Shown: positions 47,301 through 59,300 of the stretch, piece after piece
Position numbering within the stretch: position 1 is the stretch's first letter
Layout: each line of letters opens with the position of its first letter
Origin: Wurfbainia villosa
Taxonomy: Eukaryota; Streptophyta; Magnoliopsida; Zingiberales; Zingiberaceae
Reading direction: 5' to 3'
NCBI GenBank assembly: GCA_025175895.1
Contig: CM045989.1
Coordinates: 135,731,272-135,795,271 of the forward strand
DNA: 64,000 nt
The notes under the pieces: model-generated
The model's database searches: none
Seen by the model: the letters and a program-made list of their open reading frames with translations, nothing else
What the model was told of the DNA's origin: nothing
Position numbers and translations under genes: made by a program

Positions 47301-50300
47301 CAATAAATATAATAATGATAAGCATATTAATGATTGATGAAAACATGAGAAAACATATATACGAGAATGATGAAAATCCTAGGATCAAAACTTTCTTCTT
47401 AGCGTGGTCATATGATCAAAATGTAATAATACACAGTGATCAACATTTTAAGTGTTAAGACACATATCTAGGGTTCATCTATGTGTCATATATCATATTT
47501 TATATGCTATCAATGTTCAAATAGGTCTAATCATGTTCCCATAAGATTATACAAAACATACAATAGTCAAAAGCATGGTATAAGGCATAATTCGATTGCA
47601 CATCAATTTCAATTGATTGAATAAGAGCATTCAATTGACTATTATAAGTTTAGTCAACTACTAAGTTGATTAGATTCCTATAAGTGGTAGGTTCTTAATT
47701 TAAAAAATGCTTAATTAATTCCAAAAAACCTAAAAGTTATTGCATACAAGTATACTATAGTGATTTACACACATGAAAAATATGTTCTCATGCAAACTCA
47801 TATTCTCTGAGTTTGGAACAAAATTAGATTGCTTCAAAAATGTTAATTATGTATCATATGATCAATTTATAATAAATTGCTAATTCTTGAACATTTGATA
47901 GCGTGTAACTAACTAAATTATGTGTGTCTAACTTATGAATGGGCAATTATGATAAATCCAAAATCCCAATGATACTAAATGTCAAACCTAGTGCTGAATG
48001 CATCAAATATATATCAATTGTGTGCCAATAAGATAAGTCAGCATACATGGTTATGTCTAGGCACTCAAATCAATTAATCATGCAAATATGACACATCTAA
48101 CATAATTAAGACATATAAATACAAGGCATGTAAATATGACACGTCAAACATGAATCAACAAATATAGCCTGAAAATCAAACAAATGTCCTTCCTCAAGCA
48201 ATTACAAATAAATCTTAAAAAAAACATACTCATAAGGGAGAATCTAACCATTCTTCCCGCATTCCACTCTTCCCCAATTTCTTAATGCACTCTAACTCAT
48301 CTAGAATAATAAAATAATCATTTTGAAATCTAAAAAAGATCAGGGCCAATTTGGTTAACTAGAACTTCTTTGGAATCCATTTTCTAGCCACCTTCTTTAC
48401 TTTCTTAATGGCATTCCTAGAAATGTGCATTTGATTTGCTGTTGGGCTGACTTCTAGCAATTAATGATGCATAAGTCTTTTCCTTAAATTTAGATTTATA
48501 TTCTAAGCTGGCTTTGTTATAATTTATCCTTTGGCTTCCTATGATCATGTCAAGGTATTTGAAGCCATTTTTTTACTTATTTATTAAGGTCATTGTTGTT
48601 AATCTTAGATTTATTTAATGAAGCCATTAGAGTAGCAATAGTATGAAAATGTTTGTCTACAAGGGAATAATCGACTTCATATTGGTTTTGACTAATACTC
48701 CCCTTTCACTAATGTTTATCTCCTCATCGCTAGGGCTTACCACCAAACTGTCCTTTACCATAAGAGCTCTCATTGCATTTCTTCTCAAAGAATGATGTGA
48801 TGCTCCAAGTAGCTCTCATTGCTCCCTTCTTTCTATCTAAACTTAGGACAATTGATCTTGAACTGAGCTGTTGCATAGTAATTAAAGATTGTAATTACTT
48901 TCTCCTTTTGCTAGACTATTCTTCAATCCTTGAGCATTTTTTTTATGTCACTTGTGTTCCATTTTTATTTTTCTTCATTTCCTACCTCATGCATGCAATT
49001 TGAGTTTCTTCATCACTTTCCAATAATGAAGAGGATGATAATAATGATGGCGATGTAGAACTATACTCTTTACTTTGTTGTTTTGCTACAAATGTAATTC
49101 CCTCGTCTAATGTGCTTAGCCCTATGCAATTGCATGGTTGCAAGAGTATTCATCGACAATTGAAGTTCATTGTAGCATCTTCAAAAATCTATTAAGAGCA
49201 TTTCCTAGAATATCTCGCTTACTTACTTGTTTTAGACGTCTTTCACGCTCTTATATTTTTCAACCTTGTTTAGCTCTAGACTACGCAAGAAATTTTCAAA
49301 GCATATATAATTTTTCCATCAGCTATGTAATGGCTCCTTCGCTTCTTTGTCCACCTATTCATTTTAATAAGGTCTCTAGCCTTACCTTACCCCTTAGTGA
49401 CTTATATCTCTTGTCAATCGCATGCCCCATATTGTAGTCCTTTCTATCCATGTGATGCAATGTGCAAAATCTCCCTCAACTTGGATGAAATTGAATTCTT
49501 GATAGTCAATCATTTTCTCTTGAGCAAGAGGTTTCAAATGATTGAGAACCCCACTTTAACACCAAATGTTAGGGTCAAAGATGCTTCAACTAGAGGGGGC
49601 AAATAAACAGAGAACAAAAAATCTCAATCACTTGCACAAATAGAAAAGCAATCCAACATTTAGTAGTGCAAGTGCTAGTGTGTCTTTCATCTGTGTCAAG
49701 TATATGTAACAAAAATGAAAGTAAGAAAAATAAAAGCACAACAATGACAAGAATATTTTACATGGTTCAGAGACTCCTCTCCTACTCCATAGACTATAAC
49801 AAGTCTAATGCATCGCCTCTAAATAATTTTACTATTATCATCTCTTAACAAGAGGTAAGAGATAATAAGGTAAAGTTATACAAACAACGCTCAAGCCTTG
49901 ACCTGAAAAAATGAGATATCATGAACTATCATATGTTTGACCTTAAACAAGATTTCATTTGCCCTCTCATTTCTTCTTAAGATATGAAATGAATGTAAGA
50001 ACCCCTCTCACCTCTTCTTAAGATATGAAATGAATGTAAGAAAAGAGTAAATTACCAAGAGCCTAAGATGTTGAAACCTTCAACCCTTATCAAGCTCTTA
50101 AGATATGAAATGAATGTAAGAAAAGAGTAAATTATCAAGAGCCTAAGATGTTGAAACCTTCAACCCTTATCAAGCTCTTGGATCTTTCTAGGGACTTGCT
50201 CCACCTGAGCACAAAAAAAATTGTGTTGTAAAATTTCATGTCCAAAAACTACCGAAGAGTTTTTTATCAAAGACTTCAATATTCAGATGTTTGTCAATTG

Positions 50301-53300
50301 ACTAAGGTAGGAAATATAGCTGATAGGTATCAACAACTCTCTGGCCAGTTGGCTACCAAAAGGTTGGTCAACTAACCCATCAATTGGACTCGAGATATAA
50401 TCATTGCTCACTGCAAGTCACCCATCTTTGACTTCTAAGTTGACTATAAAATTCTTCCAGTCCACCCCACTACTTAGGCAATCGCCACACAATTATAATG
50501 GTGTTGTATGCTCAAAGACAAAAATCAAAAGATAATAGCCACTCAACATAATCTCTCATGGCTGTCATGCTTCAAATATTTCATCTCCTCAAGCCCACTA
50601 TGCTCCTTTTCAAGCTCTAGTGTTGTAACCTAATACAAGAAGCACCATGACCCAAGCCTCTAGCTTTGAGTACACCAAGCTCAGCTCCAGTGTGGCCAAC
50701 CAATCTAAGCCAAGCTCTCAAATACGAGTCCACAAACTCCAAATCCAACACTCAATCTAAGTTTCCAGCTCTCAAATCCATCTAGGACTGAGAAGAATCT
50801 CGCTTAAACCAAATTAACCGACCGAACCGACCGAAATTGGTAGTTCGGTTTGGTTAATTTGAAAATTCGATTTTTTTAAAAAAAATATCAATTTTTTTGG
50901 TTTGTTCAGTTCAGTTTCGAATTTGAAATTCAGAAATCGGTTTAACCAATTAAACTGAACTGGGAGACAACAGTTGACTGCTAACAACATAGCAATCGAC
51001 CGATGTCCTCGAACCGAACCGGTATTCCTAAATCATGATTCTGCCTTGGCCTCGTCACCTCGAATGTGTGCTCTCTTTGTCTCCTGACTCTCCCAGCAAC
51101 CCTGCCTGAGCCACCTCCAACTCCTCAGCCCTCCAACCCCTTAAGGCTCATCCTCCTCCCGTCGGTCATCCATCTCCTGTCACTCAACCCTCTTGGCCTC
51201 CCATCGCAACTCACGAACACTCAACACTGCAGTTAGCACTCAGTAGCCCTCCTCGCCCTCTCGCCCTCGTCCCCAATCAGCCAATCCACCCATCCTCCCG
51301 GATCTTGACTCCTATGGCGACCAATGGTCAGCCTTATCCTCTCCTGTTCTCGCCTCTCCGTGACTCCAACACCATCTCAAACTTCCGCCATCGCCCATCA
51401 ACCCATCGGACCCTTGCTGTCAGCCTGTCGCTGCCTTAGAGGTTCTTGCTTTATTCCCAATCCCATCATCACCTCGGAAAGTTTATTAGTCAATTGCTTA
51501 ACTCAACTGAGAAACCAAACAGAGAGACTACTCAACTTGACTGCCAACTGAGAAAACTAGGACTGCAAACAGTATATCTAATAGTCAATTGGTGGATTCA
51601 ACTGTCCATCATCAATCGACTATGTGAAGCATAAATCGACTGACTATGAAAACTCGATTTTTTGGTTTCCAACCAAATTAACTGATTTTTTTCCATTCGG
51701 TTTGTTCGATCTTTGCAGGGAAGTTCGGTTTGTCCTAAAAAAGATTCAATTTGTTTGGTTTCGATTTATTCAATTCGATCGGTTTAGTTATTAACCGATT
51801 GCTCAATCCTAAATCCATCAAACTCATACCTGACCTTCAATGAAGTAACATGATATATGCCAAGTTCTCGAGCACATAATCTCCATGATCACCACCTCCA
51901 CAACTTGATCCCACTAAGTCCATCGAACTCTTCATTCCACTCGGTCCAAGTCTCCAACCTCACGCACATGTATGATCATCAAGTCCACAACTCAATCTCA
52001 TTGTGTCCACAAACTTCACAAGCATCATGTGCACTATCCAATTGTATCATCACAACTATTGCATACTAGATATGCAATACCAAATCACAAAACTTAAACC
52101 ATATCATCAACACATTGAAATAATGTGGTTACTTCCAACACATTGCAATAATGTGGTCACTCCCAACAACAAGGAAGCATTATTTCCTGAACAAAATGAA
52201 CAATCTTGATAAGTACCAAATGGACAAGTTGCCATGGGTTTTCTGTGATAAAGCCAAAAGAAACATGATTTGTAGGCTACGCTGGCTAGCTGCAACAAGA
52301 ACCTCATAGATCAAGTTCTACCTAATTGCAAACATTCAAGATTTGGACTGGTTGCATTCACTGATCAAATATAGAGAAAATTTCATAAAGAAGGATCAGA
52401 AGCTTATTGGGATTGCCACAGTTTTCAAATCTACACTAGAAAAGAACACAGAGAATGCCCTTCGTGTCAAAATAGTAAAATTTCATTGTGTCACTAGAGT
52501 TTGGAATGGAAAAAGAAGAAAATTTATGGTATTTCTTGAACCTACCGAACACTCACCTCGGCAAGAAGCTAAAAATAAACAGGTAAAGAATTAAAAATGT
52601 GATGCACTTGTTTTTATGCACATTGACCTGCTCCCACAGAGCCAATGAGCCTTTGAATGGTGAAAATAAGGTATTGGCTGTATACTGACACAAACGTGCA
52701 GCCAAAGATATGAAGCCCTATAAGATATATAGACTCCTTAAAGACACTGACATTATCCTAACAACTAAAGAAAACATTCTAGTAATACACCATAATCAAA
52801 TGCACTTGATCACTGGGATGAATAATCCTATGTGCCGATCTAGAGACCCTAAATGAAAATAAAATAGTCAAATAATTTGAGCGCTGCATGAGCTTGAGGA
52901 AGAAGCAAAAACATATAGGTGCTAATCTGTTTTGTAAATTGGTAATGAGGATTATCAGGTGCCCCAAATTCTTACAGTCCAAAAGGATAGGACTCCTTAA
53001 TTAGTTTATACAAACCAGTGCCTACCGGGAATGCAGAGGAATATCTCTGTCACCAAAATGCTGACTATCATAGAAACCAGGCTCATCAACATGAAATTTG
53101 ATCTCACAAAATCAATTCAAGCCTTGAATATTTAATCAAACATGACTGACTAATAAAAATTACTTTTAATTTCATTTTTCATCAACAAAAAAAAACAAGG
53201 TCAAAGCTTAATCCATAATTAACTATTTGAGCAACTCACATTATAGCCACCTTGATCAATAAAATTTTTCACACGAGTTACAGTTCGAGAGATATCTTTT

Positions 53301-56300
53301 ACTTCTTCAGAAACCAGAACTTTCCAGTTTTTGTTCATTGGTTCTGCAAAGTCAACTTCAAAAGCACCGCAGGATTTGAGCAGTAGACTTTTTCCCCTTG
53401 ACAATATAGGAGATTCCATACCAGCTGCAACAGTCAACATTTGAAGTTTTCTTCTGTGACAATTTAGATATACCTGAAGATCCATTTGTTCTGTCTTTTC
53501 ACATGCTGAAATAAGAAGATTGAGTGCAGATAGCTCCATAGACATATTTCTATCTTTTTCTTTCAGTGGACCAAACATAATATCCAGATACACCTCTTTA
53601 GTAGAAAGCAGAAGAGGAGAGAGTGTATTCATGCACTCCATGAACATTCCTTTATCCATCATTTCATCAGAAGTTTTTCCTAGTAATGAGTCCAATTTCA
53701 GCAAGTTAATTTCATGGAGGATTCTATCAACAGTTATTAATCTCATGAGCTTGCAATGAGGAAGAAAGACAAAATCAGAAGCCTCTTCCAATTTCTTATT
53801 ATTCCGCAAAAGTGTCAAACAGATACAGAATTCATTGAAGGCTTTAGCCTTGGAATCTTCAAAAAGGGAGAGTCTACCACTTAACCAGAAGAAACGCACC
53901 CAAAAAGCAGTATCATCTGTTATAGTAGAGCTATGCTCATTTTTTCCTGGCAAGATAGAATCACCTAAGTTTGCTTCTCCTACGCTTCCAGAAGTGTTTG
54001 ACAAAAGTATACTTTGTTTCTCAACCTTTTCATCTGCAAGCAATGATCCTCCTTTAACATCATTCATCTCCATCATAGTTTGGGTATTGCTGAAATGATT
54101 GTCTGTACCAATTAAGTCATTTGCACCATCAAAAACTACCAACTCAATAACTTTGCAAAGATGATAAGAAGCCTCAGAAAGATACTCCAACTGTTTTGAT
54201 CTGTTAGCAACCCATGATCCCAGGTCATAGTATATCTCAGCAAGAAATAAGCTGCATAATGGAGACCGATCCTGACCCCAATTTCTAGTCAATTTTTCTA
54301 ATTCCAGGAACTTGATAAAACTATCCTGAAAAGGAATATGCTTGTTGGCAACCTCTTCCAACAACAAATGAACAACATGATGAGCACCAGAGTTTTTGGA
54401 AATTTTATATAAAAATTGAACTACATCCTTATGTTCAACATCAGAGTTAGAAGTGGCATAATCAGGGGAAGTACCATCAGATGTGAATGTACAAGGTTGA
54501 TCTTCAATTCTTGACCTTCGTAAAACAAAGGGCTCCAAAATCTGAAAGACAATATTTGCCTGATTTTTACCACTGGCTTCCGATTCTTCTTTACCTGATT
54601 TCCGACTTCTAAGCCTTTCAATTCTTGTGCTTCGCCTTTCTTGGGGATGTTCTCTATCAGTACTGCTATCTTTTTCTTTGGCTATTGCTGTTTTCTCCGG
54701 GACATGGACACCCAATGATGCGGATCCACCAACAGGATACAAACCTTGATCTTTCCCTTTAGCAGGATCAATAGTAGTCTCTGGGAATTCATTCAAGTGA
54801 ATATCTATCTTTGCATCTGCAAACCTACCCATGCTCTCAATGGTTTGGATTCCAAAGCTCCTACAATTAGAGGTTCCATCGCCAGATAATCCCTTTCCAG
54901 GCCTACTAGAAAACTTTTCATTTTTTCTGCAGTCATGATCATCCATAAACCCCAGCACAGAATCTTCAGTAGCTGAATGATGAAAGATGCCTAGGATTGC
55001 ATCTATAAGGGCTGACCATGTTGCTCCAGTCAACTGCAGTTCTATGGCTTGCCTGCGTTTTTTGCATTTACTAATATTGCTAACTTGATTATCTTCCAAT
55101 TTTCTTTTCTCAGGAAATTCAAGTCTAACATGTTTGGGTTTTAGCTTATCAATACCACGAGCTGCAAATGGCTTACCATTGACCGGCTCTAAATCCTCGA
55201 TAGTCTCCTTAACATGCAAAGCACGAGAATGTGATGGCCAATGTCCAAGTATTAGATTTGCTACAGAAAGGCATGCAACCTCATCCCCAATGGCTATCAG
55301 TACCTCAAGTAATTTCTCCATGCAGTTCCCTAGAGCAATTACAATCATATTGGAAAACAAAATATAAATCTAGAACAAACTGAGACATACATTGAACCTC
55401 TATCAACAAACAGCATCATGTAGCCTTACAATTATTGGGGCTGCATAATAGTCCTTGCTCAAAGGCCCATCTTGAAGTGCTCAACAAACCCATTTTGCAA
55501 GATAACGTTCCCAGGTGATTCCAAACAACTGAGTCAGTTTCATCAAGTTCAGTAGCTTGGAGATAGCAGTGAAGAGCATTCTCATAATGCATAGGGCCTA
55601 GTTGAAGGAAGACAGTTGCAAGATTCTTCAGTGACAAGAATCTGCAGTAAATAAAATCATCAGAAAAATAAAGATAACTATCCATAAACTTGAAGCCCTC
55701 GTATGCAATCAATGTTAAACTGGCCCCCCTATATGGTGTTTTAACTCAATAGACCCGGTGCTAGTGTCAGCTCAGATCAAGTTGAAGCCAAAAATTGAAA
55801 CTTTTAAGAGTCAACCAATCAAAACTGGAACCAGCAAGTTTTCTATTTGTGAAGCATGTTTAAATTTTCTACATGGGTTTGACCATTTAACCACTTAAAA
55901 ATTAACAGCATGATAACATTAGAAAAAAATCCAAGCATGAAACAAAAAAACATAAACTCTTCTATTTTTCAGGCTGGTCAACCATTTTCCTCCTATTAGA
56001 CACTAGTTGCTATCCCCCTCCTAAGTCCTAATCAATCTATCTCAGTGACGCCAACCATTTTCCTCCTATTAGACACTAATGGCTATCCCCCCTTGTAAGG
56101 TCTAATCAATGTAGCTCAATGACCTCAAAGAATTGGTCACCTCCTTACTCATTTCTCAACTAAGAGATGCTAGAAAAATGATGTCAGGTAAATTTGATGC
56201 ATGCCATCCTTCACATTCCCCCGACAAAAACTAGGTATCTTCTACACTCTACATTAGAAATAATTGGCTAAAAATGAACAGATACAATTTCTATATTAGT

Positions 56301-59300
56301 GGCATACCATTATAGTTTAGCAAAATCTATATGCATGCCTTCAGAGTATTATGGGCTACAAACCTCAGCTGTAATAGATGGCGATCACTAGGAACATTAC
56401 CAACCTAATGGAAAGAAACAAGTCTTAGTCACATCATAATTGATACTAAAAAAACTCACTTTTTATCTTAATTACCTGAGCACTTGATATAATGGGGTCT
56501 TTCAAAACTGATTCCAAAAGCTCACGAGCTTTTATATAATCTTTATCTTGCAACTTCAGGAGGCCTTCATGATACGTCTGGGAAAGATGAAACTCCTGAA
56601 AATAAGAGAATAAGAATTCTGAACAAATGACTTTTTGCATAAAAGAAAAAGAAAATCAAATGAGTGAAGTGCCTAGAATAGTGAAATGCACAAGAGAAGA
56701 TAATAGTCAACACATTTTAAAAGAAAATTTCCGATGTAAGATTGTAGTAGGAAATATCAAGAAATATCATGTTAACTATGCATATCCAAGCGAGCTTTTT
56801 GGAAAGAGACCAACTAAGAATACTCACAAAAAGATAAACCCAAAATGCCAATAGAAGAGGGCATAACTTGAGAGATACAAAATCATGCTCCTCATGAATA
56901 ACTCACACAGCAGGGTGCTGCATCAGGTTAGAGGAAAAGATTGCTCTTTTCAACTTTAACTATTTTAGTTAATTGCTTGTCCATATGTGTACCATAATCA
57001 AATTCTTCATTTCTAACAAATAATGATTCCACAAAATACATTGTAATATTATTTAAATGTGGTCAAAGGGCGCCAACGTCCAAAAAAGGAAGAAAGTAGC
57101 ATGAAAATTCTTAAATTAGCTCTTCTTTGAATGGAATAGTTTTTTCCATTTCAAGTTGCACCAAAGTTTAGTGTCCAAGGAAGAATTTTTATGTCTCATC
57201 TTCTCTTTTTCTATTCTTGTCACTTTTCACAATTGATTGGTGTACCAATGTCAACCTAGTTCTTCGATAATAGAAAATGATCTCAATACAATCTTATCCT
57301 ATACTTAAAAGAATTGGGACCCAACATCATGTGGTTAGGGGTGTGATTTCATGTCAACTTGTCATAACCTGATCTGAGAACAAGATTAAAGCATCTTCCA
57401 GACCAAATCAAAAGAAGTGGAGGTAGAAAATACCATAAAACTCTCATGTGTTGACAAGGAAGAATTCTTTGTTTCAACAAAGTACAAATAACAAATTATT
57501 AGACTTCTCAAACATTCTAAAAATCATTGCCCACGCTCTAAAAGACATGCCTTCAGCATAATAAATTAACAATGATGCAACTTTGCTTTAAAGTAGAGAC
57601 CAGTTAGAAGAAACCACATACTCAAGCTTTACATTACTGATATAAGAGCCAAACTAAAAGCATATTTAGCACAAATACATGGAAACTAATTTCAAGATGG
57701 ACATGAGTTCACCTAATAAATAGTTGCAGTAAGGTTTATTTTACATGTATTTCCGCAATCAGATGGTCCAACAAAGTCATCTGAACCGTTTTCATAACAG
57801 GTAAAACATGGATGATATAATTCCTCGCAAATTCAACAGATTTGAGGGGCATCAGATCAAGTGTACTGAGTTTTTTGATGGATGTTTTATCAAAACTCTC
57901 CTGATCAAGCTCCTTAACAGAACCTCAATGAAATGGGGAAGAAAATAACATAGTAACATACAACTCTAATACATAGTTGTTAAGGAGAAGTCTTTTGAAA
58001 AATAATGGATTGTATAATCTGGTTGATTGGTGCATCAGTTCAGGACCTCCATAAAGTAGTGAAGTAGATAACACACAGCTCTAATACATAGTTGTCAAGG
58101 AGACGCTTTTTCAATTTGTTTTCAGATTTATCAAAACTATAAGATATTTTGAATTATTAGCCAAACTATGAAACTAAATGTTTGAAAATATCAAGTTTCT
58201 AAGTGAGGCAAGAATAGGAACTCACCTTCAACAAAGTGAATCTCAGAAAAATGGTTCTATAAACAGTAGGGACCCAAGCAAGCACTTCACTAGCGAAACC
58301 CTAATGTAGGAGATAATTTGCTCTTTTATATAATATACGGAGCTAGGTAACACAAAGTTGGGTTCTTGCTAAGAAACTCCTACATATTTACCTATATTTG
58401 GAAGCAAATTCAACTTGTCATCACCCCTACAAAAAATAGAATAAGACAACCTTTGCAACCACCCACAAGCTTACCAAGCTCAATCACATATGCTTCACTA
58501 ATAAATATGGTAATAAAATCCATCAAGCTCCAAATTCCTTCAGTAAAAATTTCTATACATATTGAGTACACAGAATCTGCAAAGTCAAGTTCCAAAGCCA
58601 GGGCACACTACACCTTTGAGCCTAATTTGCCAATCCATTAGACATTGCAGTAGAAGATTTGTAGATGGCACCCCAAACCATACAAGTAGATAATTGGCAA
58701 CCAACTTGTATTCATTAAGTGTAGGGCTATAAACGAACCAAGCGTTCATGAACAAGCTTGGTGTTCGACTCGGTAAGAGCTCGTTTACGTTCGTTCAATA
58801 TGCATCAAAGTCAATTAATAAACAAGCTTGAACAGCTTGATAAATTAAATAAACAAGCTTGAACACGTATGTGTTCGGTTTGTTAATGTTCGTGAACATT
58901 GTTCGTGAACAATGTTCATGAACATTAACAAGCCAATTTATAACTATACTCTTTGGAAAATTATTTTTGAATTTATTTATACTCATTTATAAATCAGAAT
59001 TAAATTAGTAAAATTTTAAATAAACAAACAAGTTTGATTTAAGAGTTTGATAACGTTTAAATAAATCAAATTTAAACAAGCTTGAATCAAGCTTGATTAG
59101 AAGCTTGATATCCATTAAACAAGCCAAGCTCAATTCAAGCTCAAGCCAAGCTCAAGCTAAAAAAAAAATACCAAGCCAAGCTTGAACAAGTTTTTCAGTA
59201 GCTTAGTTAATTTTAGGCTCGGCTCGGCTCGGCTTGGTTATCTTATCAAACAAGTCTGAACACTACAAAGCTTGGCTTGGCTCGGCTCATTTATAGCCCT

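Larger units (their letters stand above)
46250..52168 (-). mobile_element. Old Sirevirus-like copia element, decayed, in CABIN1 intron 6
   Basis: 5' LTR about 49,567-52,140 or 52,168 (TGTTAGGGTC start; CCAACA end). Near it, at 49,551-49,564, is a worn PBS-like string. 3' LTR about 46,250-46,948 (ends TCTCCAACA). The LTRs share blocks such as CTCGAGCACATAATCTCCATGAT text and the 'ccaattgaatcgtgac' region. The internal minus strand carries LDMIIGSQRINYNKASLEYK at about 48,490-48,550, matching the Gag coiled-coil motif of the copia element at 29,445-29,500. No pol was recognised in 2.6 kb of interior, so it may be another gag-only element. Left boundary uncertain. Confidence 0.6.
45035..53239 (-). 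other. CABIN1 intron 6, 8.2 kb, transposon-rich
   Basis: Donor GTGAGT at 53,239 and acceptor TTGCAG at 45,035. It contains an RTE LINE (45,306-46,180) and an old Sirevirus-like element (about 46,250-52,168) with a hAT-like element inside. Region 52,170-53,239 has no recognised feature except an unassigned plus-strand ORF at 52,343-52,594. Confidence 0.85.
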
